DNA of 64,000 nucleotides from Nocardia brevicatena NBRC 12119 (GCF_000308495.1 NZ_BAFU01000244.1:1-64000), one strand, 5' to 3'. Shown: positions 45,152-53,331, counted from the first letter of the stretch. Translations and numbers: made by a program. The notes: generated by a model from the letters alone, not told the origin.

Positions 45152-45561
45152 ATGACGTGAGCTCCTTCGGGTAGTGCCGGCCTCTGGCGTACGCCGGGCC
45201 GATCGGCGCACGGGCGCTCGACGGCGGCTGAACCGGTATGGCCAGAGGCCAGGGGAGGACCCTGTCGAGTCCGGCGCGAGAGCCCGTGCAGAGCGGCTCG
45301 TCCGGTCGATCGGGGGCGGCCAAATCATCCGGCCTGTGTGAGTGCCGACGGCGAAGGGGCGTGGCCGAGGCGGACTGTGTGACCGCACCCACAGAAGCAA
45401 GACTAGAATACAGATTCACGGAGGTCCACCGTTATTGGCGATTTGGTCCGGAAATTTGCATATTCATAGTTCACAAAGGAGCTTTTCGGGCCTGCGCCCG
45501 GCGGATTGTGCGCGGGGCGACGCACGCGGAACGGCCCGGGCCGTTCGCTGATCGGTGTCGG
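45152..45561. promoter_or_regulatory. Intergenic region with operator-like motifs upstream of copy C
   Basis: A 410-bp stretch. CTAGAATACAGATTCAC at 45403-45419 closely matches CTAGAATATAGACTTCC at 47336-47352 in the double-TetR promoter. GGAAATTTGCAT at 45450-45461 is identical to 37389-37400. These AT-rich elements stand out in a GC-rich background and probably bind the regulator of this gene set. No coding sequence is supported. Confidence 0.55.
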
Positions 45562-45888
45562 TTACTTCGCGCCGGTGGTGGCCTTGCGGTAGTGCAGTGA
45601 GCGCTGGGCGGCCACATCGCCTCTGACGCCTTCGAGCAGCGTCGACGCGCGGGTTCCGAAGTCGTCGGAGCCCGGAGCACCGGTGCTGTGCGAGTCGTGC
45701 CCGCGGGGTGGGGAAGCGGAGTCCGGGCCGGCCGCATCGGCGGCCAGCTCGCGGGCGATATTGGCCAGAATGCCGGTGGCCGTCCACAGCTGGCTGCGCG
45801 CGTAAGCATCGTCGATCCGTCCGATCACGTCTTGTTCGACGGTGCGGACGATTGCCTCCAGGGCGCGGGTGTGCGTCAGGTAGTCCAT
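45562..45888 (-). CDS. DUF6285-like small protein (copy 2)
   Basis: A 108-residue helical protein beginning MDYLTHTRALEAIVRTVEQDV. It overlaps the stop of the APH-like kinase as TGATG, the same kinase/small-protein arrangement as at 18750-20244. Sequence similarity to copy 1 is low by eye, so the grouping rests mainly on size, helical pattern and gene context. Its C-terminal half is low-complexity. Inference: a partner of the kinase. Confidence 0.65.
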   Translation of the reverse strand: MDYLTHTRALEAIVRTVEQDVIGRIDDAYARSQLWTATGILANIARELAADAAGPDSASPPRGHDSHSTGAPGSDDFGTRASTLLEGVRGDVAAQRSLHYRKATTGAK

Positions 45889-47015
45889 CACAGATGCTCC
45901 GATCCGGTGCGGGTGCCCTCGTGGCGCTGGATCTTCTCCAACAGCACGATCGAGAGCCTACGGTTCAGGTAGGTGGAGAGCAGCGGGCGCAGATCCAGGT
46001 AGTGGCCCTCGTCGATCAGGGCGATCGCCTTGGCCTCCATGCACAGCCGCGACCAGCCCGCGGCGATCTCCCACCACAGCAGTCGCTCGCGGTCGACCTC
46101 GGTACCGGCCAGGTCTTCGTAGCGGGCCAGGAATTCGCGTCGGCTCAGCACGCCCATCATCGAGTCCTCGGGCGCGTCGGTTCCCATCAATGTCCACCCG
46201 AGGTCGAAGTACGGGTCACCCGCACCGGCCTCCTCCCAGTCGAGGATGGCCGAGATCTCGCCGGGCCTGCGCCACAACACGTTTCCGAGTCGGAAGTCGC
46301 CGTGGACCACGGTGGTCGTGCCGGTCGCGGGCATCCTGTCGCCCAGCCAATCGGTGAGGAATCGGTGGAAATCCGGCAGAACCAAGCCGGTCTCGGCCAG
46401 ACTCCGGGTCCAGCGGTCCAGCACACCGGCGGGATCCTTGCGCGGAGCCCAGTCGAGTACCTCGGCGGATCTCTCCGCTCCAGCGAGTCCGTGGAAACCG
46501 GCGAGTGCCGCCGTGTAGGCGTGAGCCAGCAACGTCTTGTCCTGATCGGTGTAACCGCGGGCACCGTCTCGCACGACGTCGCCGCTTATTTCTTCGGAGA
46601 TCAGAAAGGCCCGTCCCAGCGGCCCGCCGGCCGGGCCGCTGGACAGCACGCGGGGCACCGCGATTCCGTGTCCGGTGAGCCAGCGCAACAGCGCGGCCTC
46701 GCCTTCGGGACTGTATGGCGCCAGCGGCCCGTGTACCGGCGGGATCCGCACGATGACCGAGGCATGCGGACCGCCCGGTTCGAACCGATAGCGAATGGTG
46801 GTCTGCGAGAGCCCGCCGCCCAGCAGTTCGCGCCGCACAGGGGTGCTTGCGGGCAGGTCGAAAGCGGCTCGGACCTGCTGATCGAGAACGCGCAGATCGA
46901 TGCCCCCGTGCTCGTCGGCGGTCAGTGCGGCGTGGTGCGCCTGCTCGGTGGCCTCCGGTGCGGGCCCATCGGGATCGGTGGCGGCGGTGGTGCGGTCGGT
47001 CATGCCGGATGTCAT
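45888..47015 (-). CDS. APH-like phosphotransferase (FadE36/ACAD10-N type, copy 2)
   Basis: A 375-residue kinase-fold protein with the catalytic loop HGDFRLGN and the metal Asp in AILDWEEAG. An AGGAG sits before the ATG at 47015. It is more similar to the kinase at 18750-19832 than to the one at 43017. It lies between the solo acyl-CoA dehydrogenase N-terminal fragment and a DUF6285-like gene on the same strand. The context again links it to acyl-CoA metabolism. Confidence 0.88.
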   Translation of the reverse strand: MTSGMTDRTTAATDPDGPAPEATEQAHHAALTADEHGGIDLRVLDQQVRAAFDLPASTPVRRELLGGGLSQTTIRYRFEPGGPHASVIVRIPPVHGPLAPYSPEGEAALLRWLTGHGIAVPRVLSSGPAGGPLGRAFLISEEISGDVVRDGARGYTDQDKTLLAHAYTAALAGFHGLAGAERSAEVLDWAPRKDPAGVLDRWTRSLAETGLVLPDFHRFLTDWLGDRMPATGTTTVVHGDFRLGNVLWRRPGEISAILDWEEAGAGDPYFDLGWTLMGTDAPEDSMMGVLSRREFLARYEDLAGTEVDRERLLWWEIAAGWSRLCMEAKAIALIDEGHYLDLRPLLSTYLNRRLSIVLLEKIQRHEGTRTGSEHL

Positions 47016-47052
47016 GGCGGCTCCTGCCGGGTCGGAAACGGCGTCGGCGTGG

Positions 47053-47235
47053 TCAGAGGTCGGCGAACGACGACGCGAGGTTCTCCCGGGCCGGCTGCTC
47101 GATCTCGGCCGGCATGTTGCGGGCCGTGACCTGGTCGAACTCCTCGAAGGGCGCCGTTCCGTACTCTGGACCCGGGCCGAGCGGTTCGAACAGGGTGAAC
47201 TCCACGTCCCGCAGGTTGCTCTTGTCGTGCCTCAT
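47053..47235 (-). CDS. Solo acyl-CoA dehydrogenase N-terminal segment (60 residues)
   Basis: This tiny protein starts MRHDKSNLRDVEFTLFEPL and aligns along its whole length with the first 60 or so residues of the large FadE at 26816 (MGHYKSNLRDVEFNLFELL). It stops where the FadE catalytic domains would begin. A GGAAGG ribosome-binding site precedes the ATG, so it may still be translated. It is either the 5' remnant of a deleted fadE gene or a free-standing helper domain of the AcylCoA_DH_N type. It leads the kinase/DUF6285-like operon. Confidence 0.7.
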   Translation of the reverse strand: MRHDKSNLRDVEFTLFEPLGPGPEYGTAPFEEFDQVTARNMPAEIEQPARENLASSFADL

Positions 47236-47408
47236 GGGGCGCCTTCCTCAACTCTGATGCGCCGCCAACCATAACTAGGAATAACAATTTTGGCGAGAAG
47301 GGCGTGGATAATGCCGGTCATCGGTGGATGTACAGCTAGAATATAGACTTCCATTCTAGCTGGTGGGCCCGGTTGTTCGACGGGTCATGACGAAGGCGAG
47401 GCGAACGC
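47236..47408. promoter_or_regulatory. Divergent control region of the double-TetR regulator
   Basis: A short AT-rich region between the minus-strand FadE-N/kinase operon and the plus-strand regulator. It holds AATAACAATTTTGG at 47280-47293, close to 25140-25153, and the large inverted repeat at 47334-47361. A regulator binding here could control both its own gene and the divergent operon. Confidence 0.6.
47334..47361. promoter_or_regulatory. Inverted repeat operator AGCTAGAAT-N10-ATTCTAGCT
   Basis: Two perfect 9-bp arms separated by 10 bp, 47 bp before the double-TetR start. A related left half is found at 45403-45410 (CTAGAATA). Size and symmetry suit a TetR-family dimer and suggest autoregulation. 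Confidence 0.7.
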
Positions 47409-48647
47409 GTGATAGATCCCCCGGGGGGCAGGGGCGGAACTGCCGAGCGGGTCGGCCGGGTAGAGCAGCCACCGCCCGTGCCACGCAAGGAGTCCACTCG
47501 TCGATTGCAGCTCGTGGAGGCCGCCGGCCGGCTCTTCCAGGAGCGCGGGTACCACCGGGTCAGCATGGAGGAGATCGCCCAGCGGGTGGGCATCAGGGGG
47601 CCGGCCCTCTACCGTCATTTCCGCAACAAGCAGGACATCCTGGCTCATGTGGTGCTCGGGCAGATCTCGGTCACGGCGAGTGTGGTCGAGGCGGCCGCGA
47701 ATGCCGACGGTACTTCCCGGACTCGGTTCGACAAGATGACCGAGGACCTGGCGCGTCTGGTGCTGACACGTGACGAAGCCATGCTCTGGCGGTGGGAACG
47801 CCGGAATCTCGCCCAAGCCGACGTGTCCGCCTATCGGGCCCGTGCTCGCCAACTCGAGGCGGCGGTCGCCTCTGTGGTCTCCGGTCTTCGCCCGGAGGCA
47901 CCCGCCGCGGACGTGGAACTGCTCAGCTGGGCGGTGCTTTCGGTGTTCGCACACTCCCGGGGCCTGCGCTCCTCGGGGAGCTCCGGTGGCCACGATGCTC
48001 CCGCTGCGCTGCTGCGTCGGTTCGCGGCCGAGGTCGTCCGGGTTCCGCTGGCAGAGGGCGGCAGTGCCGAGGGTGTGCCACCGATCTTCCGGGCCGGGGG
48101 CCGCCGGGAGCGGATCATCGAGGCGGCCACCCAGCTCTTTGCCGACCGTGGCTTCGTCGAGGTCAGCATGGAGGACATTGCTGCCGAATCCGACGCCGCG
48201 CTCGCCACGATCTATCAGAACTTCGACAGCAAAGGGGCCCTACTGGCGGTGATTCTCCGCCGCGCCATGGCAGGCCTGAACTACACGGTGACGCACCGCC
48301 TGGCCGGGCTCGTCTCCCCGGAGTCCCGGCTGGCAGCCCTGCTCGGGTTGTACGTCGAGCTGGCGCTGGGGCCGCACGGACGCACATTCGGCATCTTCGA
48401 TCAAGAGGTTGTGATGCTGGGTGAGGGCGAGCGCGAGGATCTGCTGGTGAGCTACCGGGGGCATGTCGACCAGTGGGTCGCGGTGCTTCGGGAGGTGCGT
48501 CCGGAGCTCGGTAGTGCCGAGGCGCGCGCCCGGGTCCGTTCCGCATTAGGGCTCGCCGCCGACATCGCCCAGACTCCCCGCCTCCGCGCCCGCGCGACCC
48601 TGCATCAAGACCTCGTCGCCCTGATGAGTTCGCTGCTCCGGGTCTGA
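47409..48647 (+). CDS. Tandem double-TetR transcriptional regulator (copy 2)
   Basis: A 412-residue protein with two TetR-type helix-turn-helix domains, at about residues 31-79 (GPALYRHFRNK) and 232-280 (LATIYQNFDSK). A putative ligand-binding domain follows each. Architecture and length match copy 1 at 5375-6616, so the two are paralogues from before or during duplication of the locus. The start is just after the inverted repeat at 47334-47361. It likely represses itself and neighbouring LLM-BVMO, kinase and DUF7064-type genes. Confidence 0.93.
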   Translation: MIDPPGGRGGTAERVGRVEQPPPVPRKESTRRLQLVEAAGRLFQERGYHRVSMEEIAQRVGIRGPALYRHFRNKQDILAHVVLGQISVTASVVEAAANADGTSRTRFDKMTEDLARLVLTRDEAMLWRWERRNLAQADVSAYRARARQLEAAVASVVSGLRPEAPAADVELLSWAVLSVFAHSRGLRSSGSSGGHDAPAALLRRFAAEVVRVPLAEGGSAEGVPPIFRAGGRRERIIEAATQLFADRGFVEVSMEDIAAESDAALATIYQNFDSKGALLAVILRRAMAGLNYTVTHRLAGLVSPESRLAALLGLYVELALGPHGRTFGIFDQEVVMLGEGEREDLLVSYRGHVDQWVAVLREVRPELGSAEARARVRSALGLAADIAQTPRLRARATLHQDLVALMSSLLRV

Positions 48648-48784
48648 CCAGGGGGTAGGTGGGTCCGATGAGCCGGGCGCCGAGGTCTCCGTTGCCTCGC
48701 GCTCTCCTCTGGTAACTTCTCGCCGGCCCGCTTGAATCGTGCTGCACCGGCGCCGGAGTCGCTGTCCGGGCGCCCCGCCGTACT

Positions 48785-49111
48785 GCGGTGACGGTGCCGC
48801 CGGAGTGGGTGGATGTGAACGGCCATCTCGGTTTCCCGAGTATCTCGCGCCGGCCGCTGCCGGGCTCGGCCAGCGGTGGGTCGATCGGATGCCGCTGTCC
48901 GCGGCGTGCCTCCTCCACCGCCAAGAGCCGGTGTACTGGCACGGAGTCGCCGAGGGAGACGAGCTGACCGTGTCCGGTGCTCGTCCGCGCGGCTTCGCCG
49001 GTGCATGCCGCCGGTGGAATGCTCGTGGCCGTCCAGCTGTGCCACGAGACCCGGGGCGAGGTCTCTTTCGCCGCGCTGACCTTCTTCGGCCCGCTGCCGG
49101 AACTCCGATGA
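48785..49111 (+). pseudogene. Remnant of a hot-dog thioesterase
   Basis: VPPEWVDVNGHL at the start is the typical first strand-loop of 4HBT-type thioesterases. After a frame change near 48830 the sequence continues EYLAPAAAGLGQRWVDR and WHGVAEGDELTVSG. A second change near 48990 leads to HAAGGMLVAVQLCHETRGE and the stop. Two or more frameshifts break the gene. It sits between the regulator and the LLM-BVMO cassette. Confidence 0.5.
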
Positions 49112-49229
49112 CGGTTATGTGAATACGGCTTTCGAAAATTTATCCTGCTGATTTCTCTTCACTCGCACACTTATCGCTGATAGCGTCCCATTCGGTTATT
49201 CGCGCTTCTAATTTTCGATGAGGTTAACA
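49112..49229 (+). promoter_or_regulatory. AT-rich promoter region of the LLM-BVMO cassette 2
   Basis: About 100 bp unusually rich in A/T for the window (49120-49218), directly before the LLM gene. A GATGAGG ribosome-binding site is at 49217-49223. Specific -35 and -10 boxes were not assigned. Confidence 0.45.
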
Positions 49230-50279
49230 ATGGTGCAGCGTATCAGGATCGGGCTGCTGATCGGTGTGGTCGAGCGGCTGGGCGAGGTCGGGAACCGGCT
49301 GGCGGCGCTGGAGGATGTCGGGCTGGAGTCGGTGACCGTCTCGGAGGCGTACACATTCGACGCGGTGAGCCAACTCGGCTTCCTCGCCGCCTGGACTCGC
49401 ACCGTCGAACTGGCCACCGGAATCCTGCCGGTGCACACCCGGACGCCCACCCTGTTGGCGATGACCGCGGCGGGGCTGGACTTCGCCTCCGAAGGGCGGT
49501 TCCGACTCGGGCTCGGAGCCTCCGGCCCCCAGGTGGTGGACGGTTTCCACGGCGTCGACTACGTCGCGCCGCTGAGCCGCATCTCGGAAGCAATTGACGT
49601 GTGCCGTGCGGTATGGCGTCGCGAGAAGCTGGTGCACGAGGGCCGCAGGTGGGTTATTCCTCGGACCGAGGGCTATCCGGCCCTGAAGCTGATCCAGAAG
49701 CCGGTCCGCACACATATCCCGATCACGGTGGCGGGCACCGGCCCGAAAACCGTCCGGCTGGCGGCCGCGAAGGCCGACGCCTGGGAGCCGATCTTCTTCC
49801 ACCCCGGCCGTGCCGAGGAGGTGTGGGGCGCCGACCTGGCCGCCGGCGCGACCGAACGGGCATCGGATCTGTCCCCGCTGGAAATCGTCGCCCGGGTTCC
49901 GGTAGCAATCGGTGCCGACACCACCGCCGAGTTCGAGAAGGCCCGCGCTCAGCTGGCGCTCTACGTGGGTGGGATGGGTTCGCGGAAACAGAACTTCTAT
50001 CACGATCTGGCGCACCGCTACGGATACGGCCCGGAGGCCGACCGGATCCAGGGCCATTATCTCTCCGGCCGGGTACCGGAGGCCGTCGCCGCTGTCCCCG
50101 ACGAGTTCGTGCGCGCGACGACCCTGATCGGAACTCCGGATGACGTGGCCGAGCGGCTGGGTGTCTTCCAGCGCGCCGGGCTCGGCCTGCTCACCATCCA
50201 ACCGATGAACGAGGCGCCCGATCGGGTTGCCGAGGCCGTCCGGACGTTGCGCGCGGCTTCCGACGCCCTGGCCGGCTAA
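49230..50279 (+). CDS. LLM-class (F420-type) oxidoreductase (copy 2, full length)
   Basis: A 349-residue luciferase-like oxidoreductase with SVTVSEAYTFDAVSQLGF, ELATGILPVHTRTP and RFRLGLGASGPQVVDGF. It matches copy 1 (23903-24712) closely but keeps the C-terminal barrel section of about 77 residues that copy 1 lacks. The start at 49230 was chosen for its GATGAGG site. An in-frame ATG at 49218 is the alternative. It is followed by a BVMO 40 nt later, as in copy 1. It may use F420 or FMN, and its substrate is unknown. Confidence 0.92.
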   Translation: MVQRIRIGLLIGVVERLGEVGNRLAALEDVGLESVTVSEAYTFDAVSQLGFLAAWTRTVELATGILPVHTRTPTLLAMTAAGLDFASEGRFRLGLGASGPQVVDGFHGVDYVAPLSRISEAIDVCRAVWRREKLVHEGRRWVIPRTEGYPALKLIQKPVRTHIPITVAGTGPKTVRLAAAKADAWEPIFFHPGRAEEVWGADLAAGATERASDLSPLEIVARVPVAIGADTTAEFEKARAQLALYVGGMGSRKQNFYHDLAHRYGYGPEADRIQGHYLSGRVPEAVAAVPDEFVRATTLIGTPDDVAERLGVFQRAGLGLLTIQPMNEAPDRVAEAVRTLRAASDALAG

Positions 50280-50319
50280 CCGGCGACATCGTCCGAACCA
50301 ACAACTGTCGAGGTGTGTG

Positions 50320-52251
50320 ATGAAAGCCCAGCGAAACGACCGCCACGATCAGGTCGACTTGGCCGCCATGATCGAGCAAGCCGGAATCCCGCTCTTGCTG
50401 CCCGCCCTGGTCCAGCTCACCGGTGATCTCCGATGGCTGGAGGAACGCTACCGGCCCTGCAGGCCCGTCGGGTTCGTCGAGGACCCCACGGGCGGGCTGG
50501 ACCCGGAGGGTCAGGCCGAGATCCGCGCGGCCGCAGTGGACGCGGTGTCGCGGTGGCACAAAGGGGAACTGGAACCCGAGCTGCCCGTCCCTGGTTCGCA
50601 CCTGATGGCCGCGCTGATGAGCCAGTGCCTGGGCGCCCCGGTGCCGGAAGACTACGCGCCGATGCTGAGCGAGCAACTGGGGTTGCGCCCATACAAACCC
50701 GAGCGGATGCACGAACAGTTGGCCGGACGGGACTTCTCGGTGGCCGTGATCGGTGCCGGGATTTCCGGCCTCGCGGCGGCCCGCAGCCTCGCGGCGGCCG
50801 GGATACCGTACACGGTCCTGGAGAAGAACTCCGAGGTTGGCGGCACCTGGTGGGAGAACCGCTACCCGGGGGCCCGGGTCGATGTTCCCAGCAACCTCTA
50901 CTCTTTCTCTTTCATTGATAAACAGTGGAGCGAGCACTTCTCGCAGCGGGACGAGATCTCCGAGTATCTGGTCCGCGCCTCCCACGAACTGGGAATTCGC
51001 GACGCGATCCGGTTCGGCGTCGAGGTGCACAGTGCCCGGTGGGACGCCGGGCGTCAGGTGTGGGTGCTGTCGATGACGACACCGCAGGGAACAGAGACAC
51101 TGCAGGCTTCCGCTCTGATCACCGCCGTCGGCTTGCACAACCGGCCGAAGATCCCGGACTTCCCCGGTCTGGGGGACTTCGCCGGCGAGGTCGCGCACTC
51201 TGCCCAGTGGCCGGAAGGGCTGGACTTGACCGGTAAGCGAGTCGGGGTGATCGGTGCGGGAGCCAGTGCCATGCAGGTGGTGCCCGCAGTGGTCGACCGT
51301 ACCGCGCATCTGACCGTCTTCCAGCGCTCCGCGCACTGGGTGGCCCCCAATGACCTCTATTTCCAGCATATTTCCGCAGCCGACCACTGGTTGCTGGAGA
51401 ATGTCCCGTTCTACCGGGAGTGGAACCGGTTCCGCCTCTACTGGATGTACACCGAAGGCATGTTCCCTGCGCTCGAGGTGGATCCGGAGTGGGATATCAG
51501 CAGGAACTCGGTCAATCGGTACAGCGAGGCGCTGCGACGCTTCTACACCGACTACCTGAACTCCCGGTTGCGCGACCGGCCCGACCTGGTGGAGGCGTGC
51601 ACCCCGACGTTCCCGCCGTTCGGCCGGCGCATCCTGATCGACAACGGGTGGTTCGACGTGCTGAAGCGTGACGATGTGGACCTGGTCCGCAGCGGGATCT
51701 CCCGGCTCACCCCTACCGGCGTGGTCACCACAGACGGGGACGAGGTGAAACTCGACGTGCTGGTGCTCTGCACCGGATTCCAGCAGCAGAGGTATCTCTA
51801 CCCGCTCGAGGTGACCGGCCTCGACGGCCGGGAGTTGCGCGAGGAGTGGCGCGATGACAACGCCCGCGCTTACCTCGGCCTGGCCGGCCCGGGCTATCCG
51901 AACCTCTTCTACCTGTTCGGGCCGAATACCAACCCGCCCGGCGGCAGCTACATCAACCTCGCCGAGGCCCAGGTGCGTTACGTGACCGACCTGCTGGTGA
52001 CCATGGCACGCGACGGTATCGGTGCGGTCGAGGTGCGCCAAGACGTGTACGCGGACTACAACGAACGCTTGGACGCGGCCAACCGCACCAAGGTGTTCGC
52101 CCTGGATGGGGTGGAGAGCTACTACCGCAATTCCACCGGGCGGGTGGTCACCAATTCGCCGTGGACGGTGCTGCAGTACTGGAACATGACCCAGCGCCCG
52201 GATCTCAACGACTATGTGGTGTCGCCGGCACCGACCTCCGGCTCGAATTGA
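50320..52251 (+). CDS. Baeyer-Villiger monooxygenase, HAPMO-like (copy 2)
   Basis: A 643-residue class B monooxygenase with an N-terminal extension of about 140 residues. It has GAGISG (about 145-150), GGTWWENRYPGARVD, the fingerprint FAGEVAHSAQWP and the second Rossmann motif GAGASAMQ. It is collinear with copy 1 (21940-23874) throughout. It lies in a likely operon with the LLM gene upstream and an esterase and a BVMO/ADH chimera downstream. It oxidises a ketone to an ester or lactone. Confidence 0.94.
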   Translation: MKAQRNDRHDQVDLAAMIEQAGIPLLLPALVQLTGDLRWLEERYRPCRPVGFVEDPTGGLDPEGQAEIRAAAVDAVSRWHKGELEPELPVPGSHLMAALMSQCLGAPVPEDYAPMLSEQLGLRPYKPERMHEQLAGRDFSVAVIGAGISGLAAARSLAAAGIPYTVLEKNSEVGGTWWENRYPGARVDVPSNLYSFSFIDKQWSEHFSQRDEISEYLVRASHELGIRDAIRFGVEVHSARWDAGRQVWVLSMTTPQGTETLQASALITAVGLHNRPKIPDFPGLGDFAGEVAHSAQWPEGLDLTGKRVGVIGAGASAMQVVPAVVDRTAHLTVFQRSAHWVAPNDLYFQHISAADHWLLENVPFYREWNRFRLYWMYTEGMFPALEVDPEWDISRNSVNRYSEALRRFYTDYLNSRLRDRPDLVEACTPTFPPFGRRILIDNGWFDVLKRDDVDLVRSGISRLTPTGVVTTDGDEVKLDVLVLCTGFQQQRYLYPLEVTGLDGRELREEWRDDNARAYLGLAGPGYPNLFYLFGPNTNPPGGSYINLAEAQVRYVTDLLVTMARDGIGAVEVRQDVYADYNERLDAANRTKVFALDGVESYYRNSTGRVVTNSPWTVLQYWNMTQRPDLNDYVVSPAPTSGSN

Positions 52252-52452
52252 GCGGGATTCGTTAATTGAAATTCTGTTGACTCCGGCGTTTATGGGGTAG
52301 GGTATGTGCCGGTCGTCACAGTGGGTCGCCGTGGAGCTGTCCGCCTGACCTCGACGCAACTCTTGATCCAATGCCGGAAAAAGCATCATGGAGTGCAGAT
52401 ATGTGCTCTCCGGCGAGCTCTCCGGTCGTGAACTCATCCTGAGGAGGATGCT
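52252..52452 (+). promoter_or_regulatory. Intergenic promoter candidate before esterase copy 4
   Basis: About 200 bp. TTGACT at 52278-52283 is followed by AT-containing sequence (TTTATGGGGTAGGGT). AAATTCTG upstream of it and TATGGGG recur in the region before the esterase at 41667. GAGGAGG precedes the GTG start. Confidence 0.4.
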
Positions 52453-53331
52453 GTGCCCGAGCAGCGCGTCATCGACGCGGTTATTGACGCTTATTCTTTT
52501 GCCGGCCCGGATGCGACCCTTGAACAGGTGCGCACCGGCTACGACGGGAGCATGGAGAAGGCGGGCCTTCCCGAAGGGGTGACCCGCGAAGAGGGTGTTC
52601 TGGGTAGCGTGCCCGGGGCGTGGCTCCGTCCCCCCGGTGCCGATGGCCGCGTCGTGCTCTACCTACACGGAGGCGGGTTCCAGTTCGGCTCCAGCCGCAG
52701 CCATGCCCCGCTTGCCGGGGTGCTGGCCATCGCTTCCGGCGCCGAGGTGTTCGTGCTCGACTACCTCCGCGCACCGGAGCATCCCTTCCCCGCCGCGCTC
52801 GACGACGCTACCGCGGCGCTCCGGGCGCTGGCCGAGGAGCGCGGCTCCGACAAGGTCGTGCCGGCCGGTGACTCCGCCGGCGGCAGTATCGTGTTCGGCA
52901 CCTTGTTGGCAGCCCGTGCGGCCGGAATCGGGAGCCTGCTCGGCGCGGTCGCGTTCTCGCCGTGGGTCGACCTGACCCAGAGCGGTGCCACCATCGCCGA
53001 CCGCGCCGAGCGTGACCCCCTGGTCACCAGGGAACAGCTCGAGGCGAACGCCACCGCGTACCTCGGCGACGGGGACCGCTCCGAGCCACTGGCCTCCCCC
53101 CTCTACGGCGACCTTGCCGCACTGCCGCCGGTGCTACTGCAGGTGGGTACCGAAGAAATCCTCTTGGACGACACCCAGCGTCTCGCCGAGAAGATCCGCG
53201 CGAGCGGAGGCCGGGTCGAGGTGCAGGTCGAGGAGGGCATGCCCCACGTGCACCAGATCCTGCTCGGCCGCCTCCCCGAAGCCCTCCCGTCACTCCAGCG
53301 AGCCGGCGCCTTCATCCGCTCGCTCGGCTGA
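52453..53331 (+). CDS. Alpha/beta hydrolase, HSL-type esterase/lipase (copy 4)
   Basis: A 292-residue HSL-family hydrolase with YLHGGGFQFGSS, the nucleophile motif AGDSAGGS and a C-terminal GMPHVHQIL. It starts with GTG after GAGGAGG. It is less similar to the other three hydrolases than they are to each other. It sits right after BVMO copy 2 and right before the BVMO/ADH chimera, which fits ester hydrolysis after Baeyer-Villiger oxidation. Confidence 0.93.
   Translation: MPEQRVIDAVIDAYSFAGPDATLEQVRTGYDGSMEKAGLPEGVTREEGVLGSVPGAWLRPPGADGRVVLYLHGGGFQFGSSRSHAPLAGVLAIASGAEVFVLDYLRAPEHPFPAALDDATAALRALAEERGSDKVVPAGDSAGGSIVFGTLLAARAAGIGSLLGAVAFSPWVDLTQSGATIADRAERDPLVTREQLEANATAYLGDGDRSEPLASPLYGDLAALPPVLLQVGTEEILLDDTQRLAEKIRASGGRVEVQVEEGMPHVHQILLGRLPEALPSLQRAGAFIRSLG

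Noticed and set aside
18750-47015. Antibiotic resistance by aminoglycoside phosphotransferases
   Set aside because: The kinase fold is APH-like, but the gene context (acyl-CoA dehydrogenases, DUF6285-like partners) points to acyl-CoA metabolism; no resistance context is seen.
50191-52437. 748-codon minus-strand open frame
   Set aside because: Antisense to BVMO copy 2; the His/Val/Gln-rich composition reflects the complementary strand of real codons.
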